Assembly: GCA_028023455.1 (NCBI GenBank)
Contig: JAQFVV010012405.1
Location: forward strand, 1,881,677 to 1,945,676
Direction: 5' to 3'
From: Epiperipatus broadwayi
Taxonomy: Eukaryota > Onychophora > Udeonychophora > Euonychophora > Peripatidae
Length of the DNA: 64,000 bases
The position numbers and the translations under genes are program-made. Each line of letters begins with the position of its first letter. Within the stretch, counting starts at the first letter, position 1. Below, one piece after another: positions 1 through 11,612 of the stretch. The notes below the pieces were generated by a model that was not told the origin of the DNA, did not search any database, and worked only from the letters and a program-made list of their open reading frames with translations.

Positions 1-2121
1 TTTTAATAAATAAATTCAGACAGCTAATTCTTGTTTTTCCTTTTTGATCTAAACAAAACAAACATTTTGGTTTTTCATGAAATATATATATATGATTTTA
101 ATATGTTTATATGTGCATTTTTTTTTTAAAAAAAAAAACTCTCCAGAAAACATATTCCCTACCCAGCTTTAAAAAATTCTCGAAAGTTTATATATATAAA
201 TTAATAACATGCTTTTATTAAAACTTCAGAAAAGTTTCTATTATTCTACACAGTCATTTTCACTCAGTGTAAAACAGAATATCATTTTTCATTCTACATA
301 ATAATTACCCTAAGGTTTTTTTAATTCTTTGTGTTATCTTAAATTACTTATTTACTTATAATATCCAATTTATATATATAAATATTAACAGATGTAAATC
401 ATTATATTTTAAATTTTAATGTAACTCAAAATTCGTCAATAATGATTATTTTCAAACTAAAGATATCAATTTTTCAAATAAAATATCTTATATAGAAACC
501 CTATTTTCTCCGTTGGCTGATTGGGGAATGAATGTTTGTCTGATGATGTCACAACCACTACATTTTTGTAAAGAAAGTAATTCTGTCATTAAATAAAAAA
601 TGTTGGGAAAAAAATCAATACGTGTGTTCTTAATACAGAGATATAGTATATATTTCATGGTAAAGGTATGCATCCAGCTGCAGAAACAGCCACAAAAACA
701 TATTTTATAACTTGACGTTAAGGCACTCCCCTAATATAATTCAGATACATACTTAGCAATGTTAACAAACTTTTACAAATTAGCAATGTTTAATAAAACA
801 ACATATTTACATTAAATCTTAAAAAAAAATTGTTAAAGCAACTAATTAAAAATAAATATTACAAATATTATATTTAATAATTTTTTTTTACAAAAATGAC
901 CAGCTTTTTGTCTTCTGACATTAATAAACGGTAACTATTAATAAAGCTAAAAAAAACTTATGATTATGTTAGTCATGATCGACTGTCAGAAAAAATTAAA
1001 AAATTTTTATTCAGAGGGTGCTCCAGTAAATATATATTTGAAGTCGTAAAACTAGCAAATATAACAGATATATTTAAAAATGTAAATTTTAATTTAACTT
1101 TATTAAAATTTGAAAATTTATTTATATATGTCAAAAAATCTGAAAAAAAATTAAAATTTTTTATTTAGAGAGTGATCCAGTAAATTTAAATTTGTGTCGG
1201 AATAGTACATGTGCTTTAAACTACAGAGATATAGTATTAAAATCACAAAGAAAATGTGATTATAGTATATAAATTCATGTTTGAAATGTGATATTTAGTA
1301 AGGGGAAAAAAATAGATGTATTTAGTACTATATTTCTATTTACTTTTGGTTAGCATATTATTATGTTTATGCAAAGGTAGTAATTTCATCATTAATGAAA
1401 AATGCTTGGAATAAAAATCAATACATGTTATTATAGCACATAAATTCATGTTTGAAATCTGATATCTCGTGAGGGAAAAAAATAGATGCTATAGTATGAT
1501 ACTTACATCCAGTTAATAAAAAAAAATAAAAAATCAGTAGTATGCTTGCTTTTAACTACAGTAAAGAAACGAATAGGTATAATATTTAAGTCGCCAAAAA
1601 AATGTGGTTACAGCATGTTTAAAATGTAATATTTTGTGAGGATAAAAAAATAGATGCTACAGTACTATATATACATACAGTAAATAATATTATTATTACA
1701 AATTCAGGACATTTTTTTTATTCAGAGGACGCTCCAATAAATAATCTTATTATTTAGAGTTGTACTTACGCTGTAAATTCATGTAACAAGTAACGACTAC
1801 CTTTCAGGCTGAGTACATTGCTTAAATTTATTAATATAATATTAAAATATTTATTCTCACATTTATTTCCATAATATTAAAACTTTCTATTTAATTTACA
1901 TTAAATATTTAAAAAAATTTGTTAAAGGGACTAATTAAAAAAAAAACTAACTCTTTCCATCAGCAACCAATTAAAAAACTATTACAAAAACACTGTCAAA
2001 TTTCACAATTGCATAATGGGGAGGGGGGCAATTACAAAAATGATGGTCTTTCAGACACTGTACATTTGTCACATTTATTTATATAATATTTAAATATTTT
2101 GTTTAATTTACATTAAATCTT
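1..2121. other. A+T-rich flank downstream of DCP2, no gene
   Basis: No convincing coding region is visible on either strand. The sequence is A+T-rich and contains decayed local repeats, listed separately. It lies beyond the visible stop of DCP2, so it is either 3' flanking DNA or intron if further exons exist. Confidence 0.6.
570..1745. repeat. Diverged local tandem repeats (about 170-bp unit)
   Basis: Blocks beginning with AAATTCATGTTTGAAAT and running into GGGAAAAAAATAGATG recur near 1270 and 1440, with a third more diverged block near 1614, a spacing of about 170 bp. A related stretch (AAAAATCAATACRTGT context) occurs at about 600-640 and again at 1415-1430. A second motif, TTTATTCAGAGGGTGCTCCAGTAAAT, recurs in altered form near 1005, 1160 and 1715. 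The units are strongly diverged and carry indels. Confidence 0.6.
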
Positions 2122-3060
2122 TAATACATTTAATCAGCCATTCAAGCTATTGTGCGCTTTTTACGAGTGTTAAATAATAAATGAGCACTTTCACTCCCAA
2201 CACAAGATATAGTATTTAGGAAAGAATAAAATGAATCCACTTATTCTATCCAACCCAAATGCTTATATATGGGCAAATCTTAAGTACTGTAAGTGAAAGC
2301 GTGAGGATAGACCACTCACTTTAAACCACTGTTTATGATATCTGAATGAATGACGTCGACAAAATTATCTAGAATTTACTAGACGTCACTCACAAATGAA
2401 ACTTCAAACATATGTAAATAAACATTTATTTTAGTGCTAAAATAAATGTTTATTTATATATGTTTAAAGTTTCATTTGTGAGTGACGTCTAGTAAATTCT
2501 AGATAATTTTGTTGACGTCATTCATTCAGATATCATAAACAGTGGTTTAAAGTGAGTGGTCTATCCTCGCGCTTTCACTTACAGTACTCAAGATTTGCCC
2601 ATATATAAGCATTTGGGTTGGATAGAATAAGTGGATTCATTTTATTCTTTCCTAAATACTATATCTTGGGTTGGGAGTGAAAGTGCTCATTTATTATTTA
2701 ACACTCGTAAAAAGCGCACAATAGCTTGAATGGCTGATTAAATGTATTACAATTAGAAACGCTAAAATAAATGTTTATTTACATTAAATCTTTAAAAAAA
2801 AAATCTTTCCATAAACAACCAATCAAAAAACTATTACAAAAACAATGTCTAATTTGATTAAAGCAATGCTGCCAAATTCAAATTGGGAAAATAAACTTTA
2901 AATTTGTTTAAAATAATATATATATCCAGAAAATAAGCCACGAGCTTTGGTATTCCACTGTAATAACGGTCTTTCAATTCTCATATTTAAAATCTTTTGT
3001 TTAATTTACTTTATATCTTAAAAAAAAATTGTTAGAGCAACCAAGTAAAAAAAAATCATG
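780..3060. repeat. Dispersed short repeat built on TTTACATTAAATCTT
   Basis: The core TTTACATTAAATCTT, followed by an A-run and often by GTTAAAGCAACTAATTAAAAA, occurs near 808, 1899, 2107, 2778 and 3003. A companion stretch (CAACCAATTAAAAAACTATTACAAAAACA) occurs near 1960 and 2815. The copies flank both sides of the palindrome at 2122-2749. This looks like an old locally duplicated sequence; I recognise no family. Confidence 0.55.
2122..2749. repeat. 628-bp near-perfect palindrome (foldback)
   Basis: Left arm 2122-2434 is the reverse complement of right arm 2437-2749, with only the two bases TG at 2435-2436 as spacer. Register is kept over the whole length (TGTGCGCTTTTT at 2151 pairs with AAAAAGCGCACA ending at 2720), so there is no net indel and few mismatches. 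No ORF, no clear target-site duplication and no terminal motif was seen. A copy of the centre (CTAAAATAAATGTTTATTTA) occurs just outside the right end at about 2762. It could be a foldback transposon or a replication template-switch product. Confidence 0.93.
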
Positions 3061-4535
3061 GACCTTTATAAGGCCGGGTGCAGCTGGTATGAATATAAAT
3101 TACAATTGTTTTCCCAAATGTTGAAACAATTTTATATATCTGTAAATTAATAATAAATTATTCAGAAGAAAATCAATCAGTAAATCCAAAAGAATAAAAA
3201 ATGGCATTCCTCTAATATGCTTGAAAACAATCTTTTCTTTGAATATTTTATATATAAAAAACAACAAGTTCAGGAGCCTATTATTATTGGATAAAATTAT
3301 CAAGTTTTTAAATAAATTTTATTAAAGAAAATGATTATTTTAAATAGCATAATAGTTGAAATATAATAATTAAATAAATATATTCTTTATTAAAGTTTAT
3401 AGAATAATATTAGTCTGTAATCTTTATTTTATTTATATTTCATTCAGAATACTAATTATTACATAGAATTAAACTTTAAAGTGTTATTATGCTCATATGA
3501 TTCTTCTGAATTGTTATATATATGTAACATAACAAATAAAATTAGTACATATTGATACACCACTTATTTGACATAACTAATAATAATTGGTCTAAGAAAA
3601 CTACTCGCCTTACATTACATATAATTTTACACCACTCTCATTACATATAACTTTATATATAATTTAATATGTATGTGTGAGAACCATCTATGTATATACA
3701 TAAAGATGTGTTTTTTTTATTTAAATTTCTTTTTTTTAATTTTAAGAATGAGAATTACTTATAAACTTTAAAAAAATTTTTTAATTAATTTGCACAATTC
3801 AATATTTGAGTACAATATCAGGCACACAATAGAATCAACCCCTGATATAAGCATGGTCAGTGAGAGTTGGTGTATATACAAATATGCTCTACAATTAAGT
3901 GATTCACTCAAGTTTTTAAAACTCTTACTGGCGGGCAAGTGCATGGAGATTTATAATATTAAAAAAAATAGCGCATTATTGGAGGTTGATTTCCTCTTTA
4001 ATAATTACAAAAAAAAATTTCAGCTATTGTAATAATAGATTATCATATAGTTTTAAGTTTGATTGATTTTACAATTACAGATAAATTCATATGCTCACAA
4101 GCCTGTATAAGTATTTGTGTTAACCAGATATATGTGTATGTCTATTTTGAAATTAGTGAGATAAGTAAATAAAAAAATTATGTGAAGACATTTCTTAATT
4201 GTTAAAATAATTTCTCATTGTTTATAGTTAGAAATACGTAAATCAATGCAGATGTTTACAATAGAGAAGTAATAATAAATGAAAACATCTTTATGTGTAT
4301 AATATTAAAATTAAACAGTGATAAATAATATGCAATATTTTAGGACAGGTAAATTCTTCAATTTCTTTCCCTATTAAATTTAATTAAATGCCTTGCAATA
4401 TCACAGTTTAACTATAATGCAGAAGAAATGAAACCATTTTTTTGTGTTTTGCAAATAGGCTATACTACCAGACATTTAATTAAATTTAATATAGAAATTG
4501 CTTGGCAGAGAATATATACAGAAAACTTAAAAAAA
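2750..4535. other. A+T-rich sequence, no gene seen
   Basis: Short ORFs at 3100-3303 and 3790-4032 have low-complexity composition and no recognisable motif. Nothing else is supported here apart from the inverted repeat at 4360-4499. Confidence 0.55.
4360..4499. repeat. Inverted repeat just past the DCP2 stop
   Basis: Bases 4360-4391 and 4471-4499 are imperfect reverse complements around the core ATTAAATTTAATTAAATG, separated by about 79 bp. On the minus strand this starts about 37 nt after the DCP2 stop codon, so it could form a stem in the 3' UTR. The arms are very A+T-rich, so it may be fortuitous or a small MITE remnant. Confidence 0.55.
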
Positions 4536-4794
4536 TTACAGTACCAAGATTTGTAATTGTTTTTGCCGATTGAAATATTTTAATTCAGAATCTTTTTTCC
4601 TAAATCGTGGTGGAGGTGAACATGATTTAGCTCTTGGCACTCTATGTTTATCTCCATCTGACCGAAAATTCCCATTTTCTAAATTTCTATCCCAAAATTT
4701 TTTATTATTCTTATGATGGTTTGGAGTTGGGCTTTTTTTATTATTTTGATGCAATTTGCCATCTCTTTTCAGAAGAATCCATTTCCGCAGTGGT
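4536..4794 (-). CDS. Dcp2: mRNA-decapping enzyme DCP2, 3'-most visible coding exon (Box B end and C-terminal tail)
   Basis: The exon follows a TTTTAG acceptor at 4795-4796. Its first base completes a Lys codon begun by AA at the end of the exon at 19306-19418, giving the joined motif FVKPLRKWI. This is the end of the Box B RNA-binding region of DCP2 (human equivalent FIRPLRDWL). The rest is a basic, Asn/Lys/Ser-rich tail of about 80 residues ending in ILVL and a TAA at 4536-4538. DCP2 is the Nudix hydrolase that removes the m7G cap from mRNA in cytoplasmic P-bodies. The tail is shorter than in human DCP2 (about 180 residues past this point) and much shorter than in Drosophila. It may be truly short, or a weak donor (TTG|GTACTG) just before the stop may lead to further exons at lower coordinates. 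The ORF upstream of 4794 is intron read-through. Confidence 0.85.
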
Positions 4795-5177
4795 CTAAAA
4801 ATAAACAAAGGAAAAAAAAAACTAATAAAAATTGATGTATATATGTACATAATAAATGGATATCTATTGTAATGGTATGGAGGGAGTAGGGGGAATATGG
4901 GAATGATAGGAATCATCATCATCACCAGAAAACAAACAAAATATAGAATAAATAAATATAAAGGAATGAGAGCAAAGAACAGCATAGAACAATATAAGTA
5001 TAAGTAGTTATATTACTAATAAGTTATAAACTACAAATTAATACTAATATCAGCATTTATACATAAACAAGTAACTCATCAACATTAATCATGAAATCAA
5101 TTATCAGAAAGCAGTAAAAAAAAAAAAAACATCTTTGATCAACAATCATACCATTGTGACTCAGTTTAGCATTTATA

Positions 5178-5310
5178 CCTTATGAAGGCTTGCACTTGGT
5201 GGCACTACTGTATGGAGAGTTTGTTTTTGTTATTAACAGCTTGGGTAAGCATATGAAATAGTGATCACATGATGTTTTGATGGTGCTGGCCACCTTGTCT
5301 GCATACTTAA
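5178..5310 (+). repeat. Fragment of the 42.4-43.5 kb foldback repeat family
   Basis: Contains GGCACTACTGTATGGAGAG, a T-rich stretch, TTATTAACAG, then AAGCATATGAAATAGTGATC and ATGATGTTTTGATGGT. The same order is found at 42993-43080 and 43440-43540 (GGCACTAATGTATGGAGAG ... TAATAACAG ... GCATAAGAAATGGTGAT). This is a third dispersed copy of that repeat. Confidence 0.7.
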
Positions 5311-5399
5311 TTCTTCCCAGACTAACTTAACAATAATAATCCCCTAGTAACGACGCAACTCTATTAAGTTGAGAGTAAATGCAATTTAATAATAATACT

Positions 5400-5770
5400 C
5401 TTAGCAATAGTGAATCAAATATTACAAATTATATATACATCTATATACATTACATATATACATAGGACCATAGACATAAAAATAATAATGAAGATCAATA
5501 CGACCTGTATGAGTCCTAGCTGGGTTCACATGTTTGGAGGCCAGCTCTCCGCACTTGAGGTCCCTATGCATTTGGGTGATGTTCTGCGCCCACTTATAAG
5601 CCCATATGCACAGGTGAAGCTCCAATAATCAAGTTACATTTTCTTGATCCAATTTGTACCGAGTCCATTCATTGTTTCATTCCCTAAAGCTAATTGGCTC
5701 GTATTTCCGTCCATTTGCTCAGGTGATTCTTCCTTTCACTGCTCACAGGCTGGATACAAGAATTTAATCA
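5400..5770. other. Higher-complexity stretch of unknown origin
   Basis: GC content rises between about 5500 and 5760. ORFs exist on both strands (5410-5628 plus, 5422-5625 minus) but neither shows a motif I recognise. It may be a fragment of an unrecognised repeat. Confidence 0.3.
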
Positions 5771-6236
5771 TTAAATATCTGACGTTAATTAACGAGTTAT
5801 TTTTTGTTTACAGTTTATAATCATGAAGAAATCTAAACTCGAATTCCTTTAATTGTTCACTATCCCATTATAATACTGCATTCTACTCTCATTCTTTACT
5901 TTTAGAAAATAATCTTTTTTCTAATCTTACAAAGTTATAAATAACTTTTATTTCCTATTTTAAAAGGATCAGTCTTTTAAAATTCTTTAATTCCTTTACA
6001 ATTTTATTATTTATTTTCATTAGTAATTTATACCTTTATATGTATGTGCATTTAACATACACATACATATCATTAATACAATCAATTAAATTTTACAAAA
6101 ATAAATAAATCAAAAAACAAAAGAACATTGATTAAAACTATAACATTGGTTGATTAAAATTATAATATTTAGTGTGATGGATGAGCCTGTTTATTAAAAC
6201 TGAATTTGTCAAACCTGATTATCACTGAAGATAGGG

Positions 6237-8008
6237 CTACACTCTCAATTCTTCTTCAATCATTAAATGAGATTGATGTTTTGTTTTTAAAACAGCAACT
6301 GTGGAAAAGCTAGTCTCATATAAGTAAGATGTTACAAATAGTAATAAAATTTCTAAAGCTTTGTTTGTTAAAGTAGGAAACTGTTTTTTCACTCGTAGCC
6401 AAAAAGTACCAATATTTTCTTGTTCAAACACCTGTTTTAATATGCTGTCACAAGATAAGTCAATCAATATTTCTTGCTCTGATGTCGAAAGGCTAAATAC
6501 ATTACGTGTTTTAATCGCAAACAGGTTTCTTACCCATTCATATTTTGATATTTCAAGAACTTTAAAATAATATGAGAATTGTTTTTGTAGATTGATCAAA
6601 TGATTATTGATAAAAAGTCTACTTTCTTCTATTTCATTTGCAAATGTTTTGAAATTAGGAAACATATCCAAAGTATTATTTTTCAAATTAATCATCCACA
6701 GTTCCAATTTTTTCTTAAATGCAATAACTTTATCTTCCTGCATCAAAGCATAAGATTGAGGTCCTTGCATTGATTTATTTAAAATACTAAGTTTTTCAAA
6801 AATATCCACTAAATAAGAAAGCTTTACAAGGAATTTTGTGCCATAAAACAATTTTGCCTCATCTGTATTATTATTAGTCAGAAATATGTGATTTCTTCTT
6901 TTAGTTCAAAAACTCTTTAAAGTATGTTGAACTGAGAAAGCCAGAGTGTTTCACAATAATGTAAAAGTGCTCTGCACCCAAATCATCACACAATTTTGGG
7001 AACAACCTTCCTCTTAATGGGCTGTTTTTAATAAAGTTTACAACTTTTACAATAACTTCAAATACCGTTAGCAAATCTTCACTTATACTTTTTGAAGCAC
7101 GTGATTGTTTATGTATCTTACAATGGGTCCAAATTGCATGAGGAGATATATTTCGAACTAGAGCTTATAAACTGGCATTTTGTCCTACCATAGATCGGAC
7201 TCCATCTGTACATATCCCAACACAATTCACCCAAAGAATGCCATTTTCATTTTAAAAATTATCAATCACATGATATTTTTTTGCAGTGGTATTGTTTTCA
7301 ATAGATTTACAGAATAATACATTTTTTTAATATAAGTTGCTACAGTGTATCTTACATATGAAATCAAATAAGCATCTTTAACTATATCTGATGCTTCAAC
7401 CAACTGCAAAACATAATCCAACAATTTTAATTTTTCTATTAATTGATTGTGAAGATTTTAAGATATATCAAAAATTCTTTTTTCTACCATATTATCTGCA
7501 AAGTGGAATTTTTTGAAGTTGGCTAGCACAAGACTCACCGAGCAATGTTTCTACCATGTCAATAGTTGCAGGTAGTTCCAAAGTTTCTCCTATTGAATGT
7601 GTTTTTTTATATTTAGCTTTCTATAAAAAACTTTAAATGACGCAAGCAATGCTGTTGACATTACAGACATAGTTTTTGAAAACATCTTGTTGTTTATTCA
7701 AAAGATCTAATTTACTTTGGAAAAATTTTCTTGGCTTGCCAACATGGTCAGTACATAGTTTTTCAAGATATTTTAACTTGTTAAGTTTCATGCTTTCTGC
7801 AAGCTAAAATATTCATAGATATCAAACACATCGATCTTTCTTGTCCATTAATAATAATACTTGTAAATCCCAATGTTAAGCATAGTGGATCATATTTTCG
7901 AGATTTAACATTATTTTTTGTAGCTGTATTTGCATTGGTTAAACACCTTTTGCTAGTATCAATTCTTTATCATCTTTCCATTTCAATCCGCTTACATATT
8001 TATCCATC
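6237..8008 (-). pseudogene. hAT transposase remnant (ZBED5/Buster-like)
   Basis: Reading the minus strand from about 8008, broken frames follow the order of ZBED5-like hAT transposases: a block ending KPRKFFQSKLDLLNKQQ after the BED-finger region (about 7750-7690), an HSIGETLELPA block (about 7590), CTDGVRSMVGQNAS (about 7210-7160) carrying the catalytic TDG, a WTHCKIH block (about 7125), and SPLRGRLFPKLCDDLGAEHF (about 7010). These lead into the longest intact piece, 6237-6851 (204 aa), which ends with the hAT dimerisation domain (SYLYETSFSTVAVLKTKHQS). There are many in-frame stops and shifts, so it is dead. It would have catalysed cut-and-paste transposition in the nucleus. Confidence 0.88.
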
Positions 8009-8408
8009 TAAAAAGAGTAAGCATTATTTTAAAACAATTAAAAAATATTATTCCCAGTTTTCGAATTTACCTCAGTAATTATTAAGAATACCACGAAGTA
8101 TAAAAAACACTTTATGCATAAACCATTAATTATGTTTGTTGTATCAAAATATACACTATGCAGCACTTATCTTGTTCATGTTGTTAGCAGGACTGAGAGC
8201 TGCTGAGGGCTAGTGCATTCTGGATCATTTTCTTAGAAAACGATCGACTGTGACATTATTACGAATGGGGCAAAAGTTCGTTAAGCATTGATGAGTAGTT
8301 TTCTTTAGACACTGATTTGAATTTGTAAGTTTGGTAAAAGTTCCACACACCCCTTGCAGTAGTCTCATGCCATTTAGGGAGTTGTGTCCCACAGTTTGGA
8401 AAACACTG
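6237..8408 (-). mobile_element. Decayed hAT DNA transposon, 5' terminus visible
   Basis: The minus-strand sequence starting at 8408 (CAGTGTTTTCCAAACTGTGG) is a typical terminal inverted repeat of this hAT group, about 400 bp upstream of the transposase remnant. No matching terminus or 8-bp target duplication was found below 6237, so the other end seems lost or too diverged to see. Confidence 0.75.
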
Positions 8409-11129
8409 AATTAAGGTATTAAAAAACATTCCTTAAATTTCTTAGCAATATTTATACATGCAGTGATTTGGTTAAAGGCTTTCATGTTATCACAGACATT
8501 AACACATTGGATTCCAAAACTGTAACTTAAGTCTTGAATCTAAAATGGGAAAATCTTGGAAATTTTTTAGATCACAAGCATACTTCTACATTTTTTTTTT
8601 TTAAGATTTTCAATTAAATGACCCATTGCCAATAAAATTAGTTATTCATTTATGAACAGTAAATGAGTGTTCCACATAATCTGAATTGGTCAGATAAGTA
8701 TTTGATGTGTTGACCATAAAATTAAAAAATGGTTATTGTAAGATAAAGCAATTGTTATTGATGAAGAAGTGTCAGTTCTACAATTACTGAACCTATGGTT
8801 TTTTAGTGACTTACTACAAATAAGTAGTTAGTGAAATTAGAAATAAAAATATAATAATTATTTCAATTTAGATCAGCATAGTTTTAATGTAATTATCAAA
8901 GATTATAAAATCCATCAAGTTCTTTTTCTTCTCTTTGTCATGGAAAACTACTAAAAATTACAACTAAAAAGTGACTTAAAGGAATTCATGCTTTATTCTA
9001 TAAACCAAGAATCTATATACATTCTTAATACTGATTATGACAAATAACATTTTAAAAAAAAAGGTTTTATCATCAAGTAGCTCATAAGAAGTTCACACAC
9101 TAGAAGTGACAAAAGTTGATGTGATAGATATAAAGCTCCAGAATCTGTCACCTTATCAGTGAATTAAACCATGCAAAATAAATTATATAATGATTTGCAA
9201 TTATATTTCTACCTTTTAAATATTCATAAATTGTTAAAATTACTCATTAAACTCATCATGCACATTTTAGTGTAGTGGTAAACTCAAGAGCTAAAGATTT
9301 CTGGATAAATTCCTAGCTGAGAAATGGCTGTTGCTGCCATTTTGTTCATTAAACTTCATTTTCTAACCAAAGCAACAAAAACACACAATGCTTATTATCA
9401 GATTGCTTTTAATTCCATATAGTAATATTAATGCTATATTCTTCAAAAATCTATTTTAATTTCTAGTTTTTTATTTCTCTGAAAAATGTGTAACTTTATG
9501 TTTAATATATTTAAGAAATGAGTGAGCTCCAAAACATAAAAACTCAAATATTTTGTAATAAAAAAGTGACAATATAAAATTTCTATCCGAGATATCAAGC
9601 TTATGTCATTTGAAAATCTGATTATTAAATTTTTTACCTTATTCTAAAAAATATTTCAATCTATAAAACTTCCGCTTCTTATTTGCTTTTCCAAGCATTA
9701 TATAAAATTCAATATGCATTACCTGATTTTCAAAAGCTTCAATATTTACAAGATCTTTGTAGATAAAACTGACAGTAATTCAAACAGATTTGAAGACTTT
9801 CAATATGTTGATGGAGAATATTTTACTGTTCCAAAATTTCTTTTTCTAATTAAATATAGTATCTTATTTAAGCTACTAAGAATATTGAAAAGACTCTTCC
9901 CTTTACACCTGCTCTTTTTACTATTTATATTATTTATTATGAATTGTACAAATTTTGGCATTTATAACAAATCTGTATAATTATTGCTGTTATCATTATT
10001 TGTTAATAAATTTCCATCATGATAGTATTTTAACATTCTTCTTAGCTCAACACATTTCTTTGAATAAATATGCGGCTTAGAATATTGCCACCACTTCTTT
10101 TGCACTGATTTGCAGACTTCCTGTCAGACAATTTTCCTCTTAACTTCTATAATTATTAAAATAATTAGTGAAGTCATTCACCAAATATTATTTTCCTCAT
10201 TACTGGTATTATGTGCCCAATATCTTTTTATTATAGTAATAGAATAAATAAGCATTTATTAAAAATGAAATCAATAATGAAACAAGTAAATCAATTAACA
10301 TATTTATCTACACATAAATTAAGTAACATATTTCAATAATTTCTAAAAAAAGGTAGTTTGTTTACTCACACAATGTGAAAGTTAAAATAAATAAACTGAC
10401 AAATGGAGTGAGTGCCTATAATGCATTTTAATAAATTACAAAGTTAAACATCCTAAATTATATCGGATTATTGCAGTAAAATTTTTATGAGAAATATCTT
10501 TAGTTATCTTCTTATGGTGACTTCACTATCAATTGAATAAATGTCATTGTTATAAATGAGTTTATTCTATATCATAACATTGCTTGTTAATATCTTAATT
10601 TCTGTAATACTATTATCTAAATATATTAAGCAGAAATGAATGCATATGATATCTCGTACTTCATTAATCACTTCATATACCCCAAAACAAGAGTTAGATC
10701 CTTAGATAGAGATTTAAAATCAACAATCTAGTATGCATGAAACAGTAAATCATGCATGCAGAGCATCTTGGAATATATGTTATCTCCAGGAATATTAACT
10801 TTACTGTTAGCAATAAGATTATAACTTATTTTATTTCATACATTCATTTCTCTACAAAGAGGCAAAGATAAGACCTGTACGAGAAAACATATTTACGTAA
10901 ATCACATTTAAATAAAGTATGATTAGGCAAATGTACTTGGATTCTAATTGTTAATAGGTAATAACAATGATACACATTTCTTAATGGATTAATATGAATA
11001 TCTATAAAATATCATTATATTAATAAATATTATAATATGTAGTGAACTAATTATCGTACATTAATTTCCTTTGCAAAATACAACATACATCAATAATATA
11101 AATACTGGGCAATATATATCATTATTTAG

Positions 11130-11240
11130 TATAAGAACAAGAATACCACATCTACATCTATATTAATTTAGCATAAGAATATGAATACATTTGCAACTAT
11201 ATTTATTGAGCTTAGGAGTAGAAATACATCTGCACCTATA
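11130..11240. repeat. Three imperfect 35-45 bp tandem units
   Basis: Three units share the order AGAATA(C/T), ACAT(C/T)TRCA(A/C)CTATAT and a TTTAGCAT/GAGCTT-like end, at about 11145, 11175 and 11215. They are strongly diverged. Confidence 0.45.
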
Positions 11241-11478
11241 TGCTTGAGACAGAACAATATAAAACACAATTACAATAGAATCCTTATTGCAAACTTTAAA
11301 CATCTTAACATATTCATTCCTGCAACTCATGTAGATTATATATAAAAATATTAAATACCCTCATGGCTCATGCTCAACATCTCTATAAATAAACAAGATA
11401 AATCTACATACTTGCATTTCTTAAATTATATTATTATTTTATGATAAATTCCAGAAAGTTACAGCAAATACTTATCAT

Positions 11479-11612
11479 TTAACACATATAAAATGAACTT
11501 CCAAAATGATTTAAATTCAGGTTATCCACAATGTCTAATAACATCTAACATATATAAAACGAATTTCAAAGAACGATTTAAATTCTGGATCATCTATATT
11601 GTCTAATAATTT
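11479..11612. repeat. Tandem duplication, 66-bp period
   Basis: TTAACACATATAAAATGAAC at 11479 matches CTAACATATATAAAACGAAT at 11545, and both continue through ...GATTTAAATTC and ATTGTCTAATAA-like ends. Two copies only. Confidence 0.65.

Noticed and set aside
3790-4032. 80-codon plus-strand ORF near the DCP2 3' end
   Set aside because: No recognisable domain; the only candidate role (antisense gene) has no promoter or splice support.
4795-4985. N-terminal extension of the ORF at 4536-4985 (hydrophobic segment)
   Set aside because: It lies upstream of a clear TTTTAG acceptor, and the joined DCP2 frame needs the exon to begin at 4794; the hydrophobic part is intron read-through.
9714-9980. 88-codon ORF in the gene-free intron stretch
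   Set aside because: A+T-driven composition, no motif, no splice context and no matching copy in the window.
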